A stretch of 54,541 bases of DNA from an uncultured Bacteroidales bacterium (GCA_903875045.1 CAIQUS010000005.1:1-54541), one strand, 5' to 3'; positions 7,624 through 18,500 are shown, numbered from the stretch's first letter. Notes: generated by a model not told the origin, from the letters alone. Program-made: numbers and translations.

Positions 7624-7669
7624 CATTTCACCATTTCGCCATTTCGCTATTTCGCTATTTCGCCATTTG
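7624..7669. repeat. Octamer tandem repeat related to the one at 173
   Basis: Five full 8-bp units (CATTTCAC, CATTTCGC twice, TATTTCGC twice) plus a partial CATTTG. It lies in the 228-bp spacer between the OsmC gene and the end of the next minus-strand gene. Unit length and sequence (CATTTYRC) are like the 173-260 array. Confidence 0.85.
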
Positions 7670-7677
7670 TTGTCCGA

Positions 7678-8991
7678 TCATTCAATCACCAGCTTACGGA
7701 TCAGCATCACCCTGGATGTCTGTATTTTCACCAGATAAAGTCCGGCGGGGGTTCCTGACAGGTTGAATTGCACAGGCAGGTTGTCTGTTGCATCCATTTT
7801 TTTCTGAACGATTATTTTTCCCTGCAGATCAGAAATGGTTACCAAAGCACTTCCGGGCTCAAAACCATGCGTTCGGAGTGAGAACAAACCGGTTGATGGA
7901 TTTGGCGACAAGACCAGGTCGAGGGCGGTATTTGTCACACCATCAATCCCTGTAGGCGAGTCAAAATGGATATTTCGAGTATCAACAACTGCGGTGGTGC
8001 AGGGTGATTGGGCAGAAGCCGTGAGCGTGAGCGTCACATTCCCGCCGGTTTTGTCAGCTGTACTGGGTAAATAATTTCCCGAAAGCGCATTGGCGTCACT
8101 GAAGGTTCCGCTGCCTGACGTTGTCCAAAGTACAGTGGAATAATTGGCCGCCATCCCCATCAGGGGAACCTGGGTGGTGATGAAAGGGAATGTCGTGTCG
8201 TTTCCGGCAACTGCTGTCGCAGGCTGGTTCACGGTTACATTGGCCGGTGCATCAACAGCGAATGCGCCGTCTGAAACATGGACAATATACTGGGTTGTTA
8301 TTGTCGGCGAAACAACCGGGTTTTTGAGCAAAGAGGTAAAGCCTGCAGGAATGGATGTCCACGAATAGGAATATGTGCCACTTCCTCCAGCCGGACTCAC
8401 ATCGAGTTGTGAGGTTTGACCGGCACAGATAACCGTTGGGGTTGCTGAAGCTGTTGCGGAAAGAGGCACTGATGCATCTTCACTGACAACCATGGTGGAA
8501 AGCTTTGTGTTTGATTTTCCGACAGTAAATGCCCCGTAAAAAGTAACCGTTCCTGTTCCTGCCACAGGTGCAGTCCAGGTAAAATTCCATGTTACTGTGG
8601 AGGAGGTACTTCCGGAAGAATTTTGTGTTACATACTTGGTACCTCCAACCAGGTGGTTGCCTGTACCGGCCGTCAGAATGCCCAACTGGGTTCCTGTGGC
8701 ATTCTGCGGAGAAACCTCAAATCCCTTTTTTCCGCTGCCACTTACCGTAACGGACATATTGTAAATAGTCCCTGCGATATATCCGGTGGCAGGGATATTG
8801 GAGGTAATCCAGCCTGTAACAGTGGCTGCAGAACCATTATGACAACTTACGCAATGCTGCCCATCGCCGGGTGAACCGGTGTAGCCCGCAGGGGAACCGG
8901 ATGGATAAGCGATGGCGTTGATACTGACCACAAGGGTGAGAAATGCTGTAGTCAGCAACCCGGACATAAAACGTAGCGACATTTTTTTCAT
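7678..8991 (-). CDS. Choice-of-anchor V-like exported protein with CxxCH motif and T9SS signal
   Basis: A 437-residue exported protein. After a signal peptide (about 1-28) comes GDGQHCVSCHNG, where Cys47, Cys50 and His51 form a c-type heme-binding CxxCH motif. This is followed by a Reelin/choice-of-anchor V-like beta domain (about 60-180), an Ig/PKD-like region with VICAGQTSQ and SYSWTSIPAG (about 195-270), and a C-terminal T9SS sorting domain (SPNPSTGLFSL through GLYLVKIQ, ending RKLVIE). The family couples such a motif with an adhesive beta domain; heme attachment has not been shown for most members. The start at ATG 8991 begins MKKMSLRF, directly before the hydrophobic core. It probably ends up on the cell surface. 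Confidence 0.82.
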   Translation of the reverse strand: MKKMSLRFMSGLLTTAFLTLVVSINAIAYPSGSPAGYTGSPGDGQHCVSCHNGSAATVTGWITSNIPATGYIAGTIYNMSVTVSGSGKKGFEVSPQNATGTQLGILTAGTGNHLVGGTKYVTQNSSGSTSSTVTWNFTWTAPVAGTGTVTFYGAFTVGKSNTKLSTMVVSEDASVPLSATASATPTVICAGQTSQLDVSPAGGSGTYSYSWTSIPAGFTSLLKNPVVSPTITTQYIVHVSDGAFAVDAPANVTVNQPATAVAGNDTTFPFITTQVPLMGMAANYSTVLWTTSGSGTFSDANALSGNYLPSTADKTGGNVTLTLTASAQSPCTTAVVDTRNIHFDSPTGIDGVTNTALDLVLSPNPSTGLFSLRTHGFEPGSALVTISDLQGKIIVQKKMDATDNLPVQFNLSGTPAGLYLVKIQTSRVMLIRKLVIE

Positions 8992-9044
8992 TTTATCAAA
9001 TCTTTCGTTTTTACTACTCGTTAAATTAATTGTTATTAATTTAA

Positions 9045-9052
9045 CAAAAGTA
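9045..9052 (-). promoter_or_regulatory. Possible -7 element before the choice-of-anchor V gene
   Basis: TACTTTTG on the minus strand fits TAnnTTTG and lies 53 bp before the chosen ATG. The surrounding 182-bp spacer (8992-9173) is AT-rich and holds no other feature I can support. No good -33 element was seen. Confidence 0.35.
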
Positions 9053-9173
9053 CACAAACGACCCGATAAAATTATTGTTATTTAATTCACAATCATCGAG
9101 ATATACATATCATATACTGTATTTTGCATATTTGACGCGCATTGACGGTAGGTGTTTAGAATACATCTAAATT

Positions 9174-12008
9174 TTAAAGGGGTGAAATTTTAACAACCTT
9201 CCTCACTACCACCTCTTTCTCATTTTTAAACGCAAGATAATAAACACCGGCAGGAAATTCCCCGAATTGCATGGATAACAGGTGCTTGCCTGGTTCAAGT
9301 GTTTTGTCAGCGAAGGTTTTTAGCGGTTTCCCGGCTGATGAATACAAGGTTGTTTGCAGATGCATTCGCATTTGGGCAACTACCTCAGCCCGGGCAACAT
9401 CCTGCACAGGGTTTGGAAAGAGGTTTCCTACCTGCATTGACTGAAACTTCTTTGATTCGTCAATACCTGCAGCAGGATTAAAATAGGCGCTGTAAACCCC
9501 GTTTCCATGGGTGCCAATTGCAATAAAACCGTCGGTTTGCCTGGCATCGACCATATCGATGATCACATTCCCGATGGAGTTTGCTCCTTCTTTCATCCAA
9601 ATGGTGGAGTCTCCGTTCAACTCAGTGGTGGAAAATAAACCGCTGGAAGTTCCGGCAAAAATGATTTTTTTACCCTGGTGCATCAGCTTTTTTGTGCAAC
9701 GAACAGATGGACCGTTCCCTGATCCATCCGGAAACTCTTCAAGATTCCCCCCGACTGCCGTCCAGGTCACTCCGCCATCCGTTGAATGGAACAGGCTCTG
9801 AACGCCATAATTGGAGAAGGTCACCATCAGCCGGTCGGCATTGTCAGGATCTATGTCAACGTCGGCAACAAAAGCATTGGCAGGGAAACTGCTTCCGGTG
9901 ATTTCAGTGGGGACAGGATTCCCGGTATTTGCATTATCGAGGCGGTAAACCTTCCCGAGATTTGTTCCATAATAGAGCCGGTTGGGTGGCAGGGTGGAGA
10001 TGGCGAGCGTACTGATCTCCGCCGCAGTTCCCACATTCACATGGCTCAAATGATTCCAGCCTGCATTCCGGAGGCTGCTGTCGTAAGCGGCTGCCTTCAG
10101 ATTATCCTTGCGCCAGATGCTGTTGACAGTGGGCAGGTAGAATGTTTCATAACGAACAGGGTCCAGCGCAAAGTTCTGGTAAAACGGGAACAGGGAGTTG
10201 CTGCCCATCACCGGATCGTAATATTTCAGCAGGGTATCGGGAAGTTGAGGGAAAATGTCTTTGGTATGCATGGAATTGTCAAACCTGGTCGTCCAGATAT
10301 TGCCGCTGTAGGCGGAAATGGCACAATATTCCCAATTCGGGGCAACGCAGGTGGCAAACCCGTCATAACAGATGTCGATATTGAACCATAATTCAGCAGG
10401 GTTGTCGGTAACCGTGTAGTACCAGCAATTGTCCTGCAACCCGCCAAGAACCCAGTCATCCCCGCTGGAACCGTGATCGATGGCGATGCTGTAAAACTGG
10501 GATGTCGTCAATTTGAAATCTAACCTTTGCCATAACATCCGGCTGCTGTCGGCCATGCAATCGGGTGTCAGGTAAACTCCCCCGTCGTTGCCCAAAAGCA
10601 TGACAGACGGGTTCGACGGCAGGAAGGTTATTGCATGCTGGTCAGGATGAAGCTGATGAATTGAGTCCATGTCGAAGGGATAGCCCCCGATGTAGGTGGA
10701 CATCAGACTATCGGCAAAACCATTCGTCGACCGATACACATTCATCCCACCGATGAAAACCACATTTTCATTGTCGGGCTTGACACCCATGGTGAACGTA
10801 TATCCGCCATACACCACGAATGAGAAAGGAAAATTGTTGATGCTTCCATCGCCACCACCGGGAATCCCATGTGTGCGGTTTTCCCATGTGGCAGAGCCGG
10901 CAACGGGATTCCATGTCATTTTCCAGAAAGTGTTCAGGGAATTGGTATACCCGTTGAATGGGTTGAGGTCGGGGTTTTGTGATTCGGTAAAAACATACAT
11001 CACCTTTTCATTAGAAGGTGCTAGCGCCAGCCGGGTTACCCGATTGTCATTGGGAAAACCGGCGGGGGTGATTTTCTCCCAGTTGATGCCATCGGTTGAT
11101 CTCCAGATTCCGGCTTTGCCGGGAGGCTGAACCGACATGCAAAAACTGCCCAATGCTGCATAGATCACTCCGTCGGAAGTTATGGCCACGTCGCTGCAGA
11201 AGGATTTATTTTCCAGGTCACCCAAAGTCACCTGCCAGCTTGCTCCGCCATTTTCCGAACGCATAATGGCGCCGTAGCAGGCGGCATAAACAATGTCTTT
11301 ATCTGTCCTCACGGGATCGGTAACAATGCGCCAAACCCCTTGGAAAACCTCAAGCAGGTGGGCCTGGGATGAAACCTGCGTGGATGAAAGCGGCTGCCAC
11401 GATGCCCCATTATCGGTTGATTTATATATTCCGTTGCCTATCCCGATTGTCCTGGCATTGGTACTGATGTTCCGGTCGGTTGTGCTGAGTAGTTCGCCCG
11501 TACCATAATACCAGATGTTATGTTTTCCTGGTCGTTTGTCCTGGACAAGACAGGTAGCGCTTTGCTCAGCATCAGGACTAGTGGTTTTGTGCCACATCAG
11601 ACCTTTATTGTTTGATTCCCACATCCCCCCGGAGGCGCTTCCCGCCAGCAGATGATTTTCATTATCAATGTCAAACGCCATGCACAACATTCGCCCCCCC
11701 ATGTTTGCCGGACCCCGCCAGTTCCAGTCCTGGCCTTCTCCTTCAGGATGAGAAGGCATCCGGGAGACAAAGGCGAGTTCCCCGGCTCTGATCCCCAATG
11801 GCATCATTCCTGTTTTCGGATCTTTTAATTTCATAAACTGATAACCGGCCTGCATGGCCAAAAGTGTTGGTTTAGACATCCTCGGCTCTTTCATGGCAGT
11901 TTTTGCCGTAAGATGGTTTTTGTGGAAGGAAGAATTCTGATACAGCAGGAATAACGAAGCAATTGCAATAAAACCTGTCAAAATAAAGAGGAACGATTTT
12001 TTTTTCAT
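9174..12008 (-). CDS. Asp-box (BNR) beta-propeller exported protein, T9SS substrate
   Basis: A 944-residue secreted protein. The first 25 residues form a signal/anchor. Several Asp-box motifs (S-x-D-x-G-x-x-W) occur: STDNGASWQ, SENGGASWQ, STDGINWEK and STDGGVTWT, as in sialidase, sortilin/VPS10 and photosystem stability factor-like beta-propellers. The last ~80 residues are a T9SS sorting domain (LFPNPVQDVARAEV, ending RKVVKISPL). It is a paralogue of the protein at 27880-30747: both contain WYYGTGELLSTTDR and a LHPDQH segment in the same order. No catalytic residues of sialidases are recognisable, so carbohydrate or protein binding, or a structural role, is likelier than hydrolysis. The 3' half of the operon runs into this gene. 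Confidence 0.85.
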   Translation of the reverse strand: MKKKSFLFILTGFIAIASLFLLYQNSSFHKNHLTAKTAMKEPRMSKPTLLAMQAGYQFMKLKDPKTGMMPLGIRAGELAFVSRMPSHPEGEGQDWNWRGPANMGGRMLCMAFDIDNENHLLAGSASGGMWESNNKGLMWHKTTSPDAEQSATCLVQDKRPGKHNIWYYGTGELLSTTDRNISTNARTIGIGNGIYKSTDNGASWQPLSSTQVSSQAHLLEVFQGVWRIVTDPVRTDKDIVYAACYGAIMRSENGGASWQVTLGDLENKSFCSDVAITSDGVIYAALGSFCMSVQPPGKAGIWRSTDGINWEKITPAGFPNDNRVTRLALAPSNEKVMYVFTESQNPDLNPFNGYTNSLNTFWKMTWNPVAGSATWENRTHGIPGGGDGSINNFPFSFVVYGGYTFTMGVKPDNENVVFIGGMNVYRSTNGFADSLMSTYIGGYPFDMDSIHQLHPDQHAITFLPSNPSVMLLGNDGGVYLTPDCMADSSRMLWQRLDFKLTTSQFYSIAIDHGSSGDDWVLGGLQDNCWYYTVTDNPAELWFNIDICYDGFATCVAPNWEYCAISAYSGNIWTTRFDNSMHTKDIFPQLPDTLLKYYDPVMGSNSLFPFYQNFALDPVRYETFYLPTVNSIWRKDNLKAAAYDSSLRNAGWNHLSHVNVGTAAEISTLAISTLPPNRLYYGTNLGKVYRLDNANTGNPVPTEITGSSFPANAFVADVDIDPDNADRLMVTFSNYGVQSLFHSTDGGVTWTAVGGNLEEFPDGSGNGPSVRCTKKLMHQGKKIIFAGTSSGLFSTTELNGDSTIWMKEGANSIGNVIIDMVDARQTDGFIAIGTHGNGVYSAYFNPAAGIDESKKFQSMQVGNLFPNPVQDVARAEVVAQMRMHLQTTLYSSAGKPLKTFADKTLEPGKHLLSMQFGEFPAGVYYLAFKNEKEVVVRKVVKISPL

Positions 12009-12061
12009 GGCGTTACATTTAAGGTCAGGTACATTATAAAATGGTAATCACTGTCAAAGTT

Positions 12062-13714
12062 TTACCTGTTAATGCTTTCTTCTGCAACAAGAACAGGGAG
12101 ATAACCAGGATTGGAGCCTCCGCTCCCACTGTCAAGATTATACTGATACAACGAAACAACATCAAGATCAGAACCAGTCCAATCACCCGGTTTAATAACC
12201 AGAAAGGTTCTTACAGGCTTGCTGCATAATGCCGCATTGACCCATGATCCGGTATTTGCATAAATGGCGGTATATTGCTTTCCTGCAGGATAGACCTTCA
12301 GCATGGGCTGATGGGTATGCCCGAAAGCAACTATTTTATACTTTTTCGGCGACTGGGGCTGCATGTATTCGTAGGCTGCAGTAAGAGAGAGGTCAAGGTT
12401 GCCACCTAAAATGGCCATCAATACCGGCATGGCAACCGGTACGCCATTCCTGACTTGTGTAGCAGGCCATACAGTTTCAATATTCGATGCGAACTTATCC
12501 CTTACTCCGTTGAAGCTGAAGGGAGCCTGATAATTATCAATTCCTCCCATGTGTATATTCGCCGAATCTGAGGCAACCGAAAGCGCGTATTTAATTTTCA
12601 AATATTCAATAGACGCAGTCCATGCTGTGAGAAATTCAATACTACCTGCACCTGACTGAGCCGCTTTTGAGCCAGTGCGGCCTCGTTCCATCAATCCTTC
12701 TGCATCCAGCCTGGAAACATAATACCCTGGCGGCAGTGAATGTCCGGGATCAGACAAAGGCTGGGGACAATTGAAGAAATCGTACCGGTGTCCATGTTCC
12801 ATAACAATTTCATTCAGAGGTGAATAATGTCCCAGCCCGGTTGAGTCACCCTGCCATGTAATTCCGGGGATGATCTCCTGCAGGACAGTTTGGGTAAGGA
12901 GCATATCATGGTTCCCGGGAATATAGATGAGCTGGACTGTTCCGCTTGTGGCGATGGCTTTCAGTTTGCTGATGATACTGAGGTTCGTTGGCGCATTTGC
13001 GATCGCCATAAAATAGTCCCTGGAGCTGTTGATCCCCGACAGAGAATCAAATGGTGATATCCGATAAGGGACCACCCATTCATCGAACAAGTCGCCAAGT
13101 ATAACCAATTGCCTTACCTGCGGGTTGGTTAGCACAACATCCAGCAAACTTTCCAATGCATTTGCATTTTGGGTGAACCAGCAATACCCCAGTGACACAG
13201 ATCTCTGATCACCTAAATGAATATCGCTGATGCAAACAATCGAGTTCCGTTTTATGGTATCGCTATCCAGAACCAACTTTTTTGCTATGGTTCTAACTTC
13301 CATTGTTGTTGCGTTCTGAAGGGCCACACCGGAGGTTGATCTCAGTCCGGTTTTGACGGTAATGAAGTACTTCCATCCGGCATGGAGTTGGAAATCCCCT
13401 CTGAGTGCGATGATAACCTTTCTTCCTGAGGAGATGGTTTTATACATCGTTTCGAGTGGGCCACTATTGTCAGAAAAGGAGATATTCCCGGGTATGGTGG
13501 CCGAATCAATTGGCTGACTAAAATCCAATTCAATGGATCGCTCCTGGTACGCCAGCGAATAATATGTTTCGTGGTACAATACTGATCTGGGTAAATTAAC
13601 TGTCAGATAGACTGCTTCGACAGTGGTGGAGGTTTTTTTACAAGATGGCTGAATAATAAGCAGGCTACAGATCATTGTGATCCATAACAAGGCAAACGGG
13701 TGTTTGGTTTTCAT
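12062..13714 (-). CDS. Lipoprotein metallophosphoesterase (calcineurin-like)
   Basis: A 550-residue predicted lipoprotein (lipobox ending at Cys25 in IIQPSCKK). An Ig-like segment (about 30-140) precedes the phosphoesterase domain. All calcineurin-like metal motifs are present: D-x-H in CISDIHLGD (164-166), GDLFDEW (207-213), GNHD (267-270), MEHGHRYD (about 306-312) and FGHTHQP near the C terminus. These bind a di-metal centre and hydrolyse phosphomonoesters or diesters. The substrate cannot be told from sequence. The protein has no T9SS domain, so it probably sits on the outer membrane as a lipoprotein. It is 16 bp downstream of the phospholipase D-like gene, suggesting joint action on phosphodiesters. 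Confidence 0.85.
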   Translation of the reverse strand: MKTKHPFALLWITMICSLLIIQPSCKKTSTTVEAVYLTVNLPRSVLYHETYYSLAYQERSIELDFSQPIDSATIPGNISFSDNSGPLETMYKTISSGRKVIIALRGDFQLHAGWKYFITVKTGLRSTSGVALQNATTMEVRTIAKKLVLDSDTIKRNSIVCISDIHLGDQRSVSLGYCWFTQNANALESLLDVVLTNPQVRQLVILGDLFDEWVVPYRISPFDSLSGINSSRDYFMAIANAPTNLSIISKLKAIATSGTVQLIYIPGNHDMLLTQTVLQEIIPGITWQGDSTGLGHYSPLNEIVMEHGHRYDFFNCPQPLSDPGHSLPPGYYVSRLDAEGLMERGRTGSKAAQSGAGSIEFLTAWTASIEYLKIKYALSVASDSANIHMGGIDNYQAPFSFNGVRDKFASNIETVWPATQVRNGVPVAMPVLMAILGGNLDLSLTAAYEYMQPQSPKKYKIVAFGHTHQPMLKVYPAGKQYTAIYANTGSWVNAALCSKPVRTFLVIKPGDWTGSDLDVVSLYQYNLDSGSGGSNPGYLPVLVAEESINR

Positions 13715-13730
13715 TGTAATATCAGTATGG

Positions 13731-15482
13731 TTATTTTTTCAAGATCATTTTCTTTCTTGTTGAACAATTGTCTGCAGTGAATTTGCAGAAATAGACCCCG
13801 CTTGCCAGTGATTGACCATCGAAAACTGTTTCATAGAATCCGGGAGACATTTTTCTATTTACCAGTGTCTGGACTTCCAGACCCATCATATCATAAACTT
13901 CAATTTTCACATTACATGGTTCGGTAATATTATATTTAATGGTTGTGGTCAGGTTAAACGGGTTTGGGTAATTCTGTTCCAGTGAAAATCCCGGAGGCTC
14001 CTTCCCGGCGGTTTCGACAAATCCGGTTCCGACCAGCACACCGCCCGATTCGCGGTAACGGGCCATGAACTCCTGGTAATAAAGATTGTTGATCCTGGCA
14101 TCGTAAATGACAAGGAGGTTTTCGTCATTTCCGGTTTCTGCAGGAGTTTCCCAATTGTAGGATCCGGTGGCAATGATCTTATTCCCCCCGCTGGTATCGG
14201 CATCAAGCAGGAAATACTTGTGATGCAGCAGCCCGGGGATGGTGTCGATAAAAACATCAGCAGGCGGATTCCAGGCACCTGGAACCGGATGGCCTTTCAT
14301 CCGCGGAAAGGCACTGTTGTGGAGCGTCGAATTTGACGAATCGAACACCCCGCCGAGATGTTTTCCGTTGTAGATCAAATGCAGGGATTCTTCCACGGGT
14401 GGCAACTCAAATTTATACATGCAAAAGTAGATGCTTTTCATGATTTTCGATCCGATAATGCTGCATATCGTATCTGAAATACTGTCGGTGGGTGCAAAAT
14501 AAACCTCCATCCTGGTACCGGCAACATTTACAATCCGGGGAGTATTGTTCACCTTTTCAGGTCCGAATTTGGCCTTTGACGCATCAGGAAGGTCGGTGTG
14601 AGAACCCCACATCTCTTCAAATTCACGGGTGTAAACGGCACAAAGCGATTCATCCTGGATCCGAATGATGTTGTTGCGGTCCTGGTGGAACATGGCATGT
14701 GATACATTGGTAGAGCCGGTCCAAAGATATTGATTATTATGACCGGGATTGTTACGATAATCAAAAACCCAGAATTTATCGTGCATGGAAAAATTTGTAA
14801 GGTAGTCTCGTTTCAGTACCGGTATCCCATGGGCCACCAGTGAATCCACCTGTGAAGTATCGGTCATCTGGTTGTAAATGAACCTGATCTTCACACCCCT
14901 GTTTTTTGCATTGATCAACGCATGGGTAACCGAAGCAACCCCCTGGAATTCCCATAAGGTGATGTCGATGCTGTGGGTCGCATTGTTGATCTGTTCATCA
15001 AAGAGGTTTTCAAAGTTCTGGCTTCCATTTGCATGCTCCCCTGTACTGACAGATATATCGACCGTATGGTTGAAATAAACCGCAACATTTCCCGACGATT
15101 CCGACCGGGTTACAAAGTACCCGGAATCGATGGCAGTTCCACCGGCGTTTTGAGAGATCACCCGGAATTTGTAAATCTTTGCTGGCTGCAGGTTCCCAAC
15201 AGGCAGAACATGGCGGGTTACCGGTCCGGAAAAAAATATGGAGTCGGTGAATACCAGGGGTTGGTAATTTGAATCGGGAGCCATCCATAGAATTTTTGAG
15301 TCGGCAGGAGTATCGGTATTCCAGGAAACAGTTACCCCATTCAGCGTGATGTTGTCGTAGGTCAGTTTTGAAATCAATGGAGCCGATAAATCCCCTCCTG
15401 ACCGCTGGCACAAGCACCTTTCAGGTGTCAGGGCGGACAGAATAATAAATAACAGGGCCAACGTGTAAGTTACTTTTTTCAT
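13731..15482 (-). CDS. Exported phospholipase D-like protein with Fn3 domain and T9SS signal
   Basis: A 583-residue protein. It has a signal peptide (about 1-25), a fibronectin type III-like domain (about 33-125), and two PLD domains with intact HKD motifs: MHDKFWVFD (His234, Lys236, Asp241) followed by GSTNVS, and HHKYFLLDAD (His420, Lys422, Asp427) followed by GSYNWE. Two HKD motifs form one active site in this superfamily, which cleaves phosphodiesters in lipids or nucleic acids. The C terminus is a T9SS sorting domain (LEQNYPNPFN, ending RKKMILKK). Export by T9SS puts it at the cell surface, where phospholipids or extracellular DNA are possible substrates. Confidence 0.88.
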   Translation of the reverse strand: MKKVTYTLALLFIILSALTPERCLCQRSGGDLSAPLISKLTYDNITLNGVTVSWNTDTPADSKILWMAPDSNYQPLVFTDSIFFSGPVTRHVLPVGNLQPAKIYKFRVISQNAGGTAIDSGYFVTRSESSGNVAVYFNHTVDISVSTGEHANGSQNFENLFDEQINNATHSIDITLWEFQGVASVTHALINAKNRGVKIRFIYNQMTDTSQVDSLVAHGIPVLKRDYLTNFSMHDKFWVFDYRNNPGHNNQYLWTGSTNVSHAMFHQDRNNIIRIQDESLCAVYTREFEEMWGSHTDLPDASKAKFGPEKVNNTPRIVNVAGTRMEVYFAPTDSISDTICSIIGSKIMKSIYFCMYKFELPPVEESLHLIYNGKHLGGVFDSSNSTLHNSAFPRMKGHPVPGAWNPPADVFIDTIPGLLHHKYFLLDADTSGGNKIIATGSYNWETPAETGNDENLLVIYDARINNLYYQEFMARYRESGGVLVGTGFVETAGKEPPGFSLEQNYPNPFNLTTTIKYNITEPCNVKIEVYDMMGLEVQTLVNRKMSPGFYETVFDGQSLASGVYFCKFTADNCSTRKKMILKK

Positions 15483-15545
15483 TTTGCTTTGTCGTTTAGG
15501 AAATCAGGTTGGTTCATTAGGGGGTTTCCGATGTTCTCACCATGG

Positions 15546-18500
15546 TCAATTGCCTGTCCGGATCGTCAGGACTCCGTTTACCATAAGGGCTTTGCCAGCT
15601 TCGATGGTCAGTGTCGCTCCCTGAGAAATGGTAAGTTTTTTACACATGGCAGGTGTTGCCGGTGTTTCATTAACAACCGGGAATTGTGTCAGGACAAAAG
15701 GGATCATAACGTCATCTCCGGCCGCCGGGACAAGGTTGGTATCCCAGTTCCCGGCAGTATTCCAGTCGGCCGACACCGCTCCGGTCCAGGTAAATAAATG
15801 AGCAGGGGGATCGACTCCGCTGGTCCACTCGCAGGCTCCGCGGTCGATCGTTCCGTTCTGGATCCTGGTTTCACCGCGCACATCAATGGGCTCGCCGTTA
15901 AAGCTGTTGCTGCCGGTATTCACACAGGGCGAATCACCAAAGATGCGAAAATCGCCGGTGGCTGCATTTACCAGCAGCGGATCGTCGGTAATGTTATTGC
16001 CGGTGGCGTTCAGCGTGCCTCCATTGGTCAGATATGTATCTCCTGTTGTATCGGAATAGCAGGAATAATTCAGCGAAATGGTTCCCTGGTCGATGTAAAA
16101 CTGGTTTCCCGGGCTGGTGCCTGCAGTCGCAGTGTTACCCCAGATGATACAATTGTTGAGAACCGTATTCCCCGGGCCGGAATGCACGATACCTCCTCCC
16201 GTGAGGGCCGTGTTACCGGCAAAGGTGCAGTTGGTGAATGCCGGATTGCTTCCGGAAGAGTTGTAAACCGCACCTCCCCCGGTTGTGGCAGAATCATTTA
16301 CAACCAGGCAATTGTAAAATTGCGGAGCCGAGGAGCCTGAATTCGAAAGGCCGCCACCATTCAATGCATAATTCTCCTTAAAGATACAGTTCCTCACCTT
16401 TGAGGAATTGGAGATGCTATACATTCCACCCCCTCTTCCAAATGGATCTGCCCCGTTGGCATTGCCTCCCCTGATGGTAAATCCGTCAAGGACTGCGCTG
16501 TTCGTCAATCCCAGCCCGGAAGGATGGTAAAATACATGATAACTGTCATTGTTATCCATTCCGTTGCTATTGAGGTCACCGCTCAGCACCGTTATATGGG
16601 TGGCAAGGTCGCGGTCAGCCAGATCCACTGTGTCCGGTTCAGTTCCTGCAAATCCTCCGAAGATCCCAAGGTTGTTCTTCATTCTGAAATGCTTGTGCCT
16701 GCTTGTCGGTTGCGGAATGTTGTAGGTGGAGGTGGGCAGGTAATTTCCCTGAGCGACCCAGATATGGTCTCCGGCCACAGCTTCATCCAGCGATGGCTGG
16801 AGAGTGGTGAACCCATTGGTCCAGGAGGTGCCATTGTTGCTTCCTGTTGCACTGTTTTTCACATAAATGATTCTCGCCCTGCCTGTGATGAACTGGCTGA
16901 ACCCGGTGATTCCGGCAAATCTTACCTGGTCCGGGTTCGCATTCACCGAATCGGCAGAAGCCAGGAACCCCCAACTGGTATCGGCCATGCTGCCCCGGGT
17001 ATCCAGAAGGATCCGCGAGGGATTGCGCTCATCAGCCTGACGCAGGTCTTCACCAACGGTGAATGTCAGATCCGCGCTGAAAGTACCGGATCCATAATGG
17101 TGGATCGCCCAGTAACTTTTTGAGAAAGTTTCACTGAAACCGGTCGGATTGATGTTGGGTGTGGTGTCGATCTTTGTGGCCACGATGGTGTCGATGCCCG
17201 ATTTTTCGACGAAACTTATCCGTAAACCGGTCCCGGTGAATTCTTCCGTTCCGGGGGTACTGATGATCTTCGTACAACTATTGCCGCCACCGGCAGGGAT
17301 CGATGACGGAACACGACATGTATCGCTCATGTTGACGAGAAGTCCGTCATGGTTTCCCCCGTGATCCGCGGTTTCGGTTCCCGAATTCTCGTTGAACTGC
17401 CAGTAACCCAAAAGCCCGGGGGTTCCGTCAGGAATCGTCAGATGCATCATTTCCCGGATCTCCTGTGTTGTGCGTGCCACGCTCCAGACGCGCAACTCAT
17501 CCGCCTTTCCGGCCACAAACCAGCCATTCCGGTTATAACACCCGATGGATGAGAGATAGCTGCTTCCCGGATCATTGAGATTCAATGCCGGAATGGATAC
17601 CGTCTGATAAAGAATTCCGTTGACATAGATCCTGAGTGATCCGCTGTTTTGCCATACGCCGCATACATGGTACCATTCCCTCAGGGCAGGGGCAGGTCCG
17701 GTTACACTGTACCAAGTCAGGTTGTTCAGTTTCACTGCGAAGGTGAAGCTGTATTGGTGATACATGAGATAGAATTCGCCATGTTCCCCGTTGTAAAGGA
17801 TCATCTCATTGCCCGGTGCAGGAGCGGTGGGATAGAACCAGGTTTCTGCCGTAATCGCACCTGGCGATTCCAAATAAAGGGGATCGATCTTCACATACTG
17901 GTTGACTCCATTGAAATCCAGCGCTGTTCCAGCGAAATCATCCGGAACCGCCCGGTGGGGTACGCAAAACTGTCCTGAATGATTTATGTCGTTGAATGTC
18001 ACCGTATTGGTTAAAGTGCTGGCGGTAGTTGCATTTTTGACGAATGTCCACAGGGAGTCTGAATTTTGCCCCCGCGAATAGAGCCGGTTGAGGTTCAGCA
18101 GTATTTCATCGTCATGGGTGATATTCTGAAGTACATGAAAGGTAATATCACTAGTCATATTTCCCCCCCCATAAACGTCCGTAATCCAATACTGTGGTTC
18201 TACGTTATTCGCGCCCGGCGGATCGAGGTTCGGCAGGGTATCAAGTCGCGTCACCACAACAGTATCCGGAGATGCAATCGTTTTTACATCCATGGAAAGA
18301 TCGGTTCCTGTAAAAGTAACGTTGCCGGTGGTACTTATGATTTTATGATGACTGGCTCCTCCGGCGGCCGGAACGGTTGATCCTGTCAGGCAACCGGGGA
18401 GGTTCATGTTCATCAGGGTGCCATTGTTTCCGCCGACAATATCAACCACCGTGCTGTCAATATACCCGTTGAACTGGTGGTAGGTCATCAGCCCGGCCGT

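Noticed and set aside
9786-10391. Plus-strand 201-residue reading frame inside the Asp-box gene
   Set aside because: It is antisense to a well-supported beta-propeller gene, has no recognisable motif or start signal, and its composition reflects the opposite strand.
15798-16340. Plus-strand 180-residue reading frame inside the beta-helix gene
   Set aside because: Long antisense frames are expected in high-GC repeat proteins; no recognisable family.
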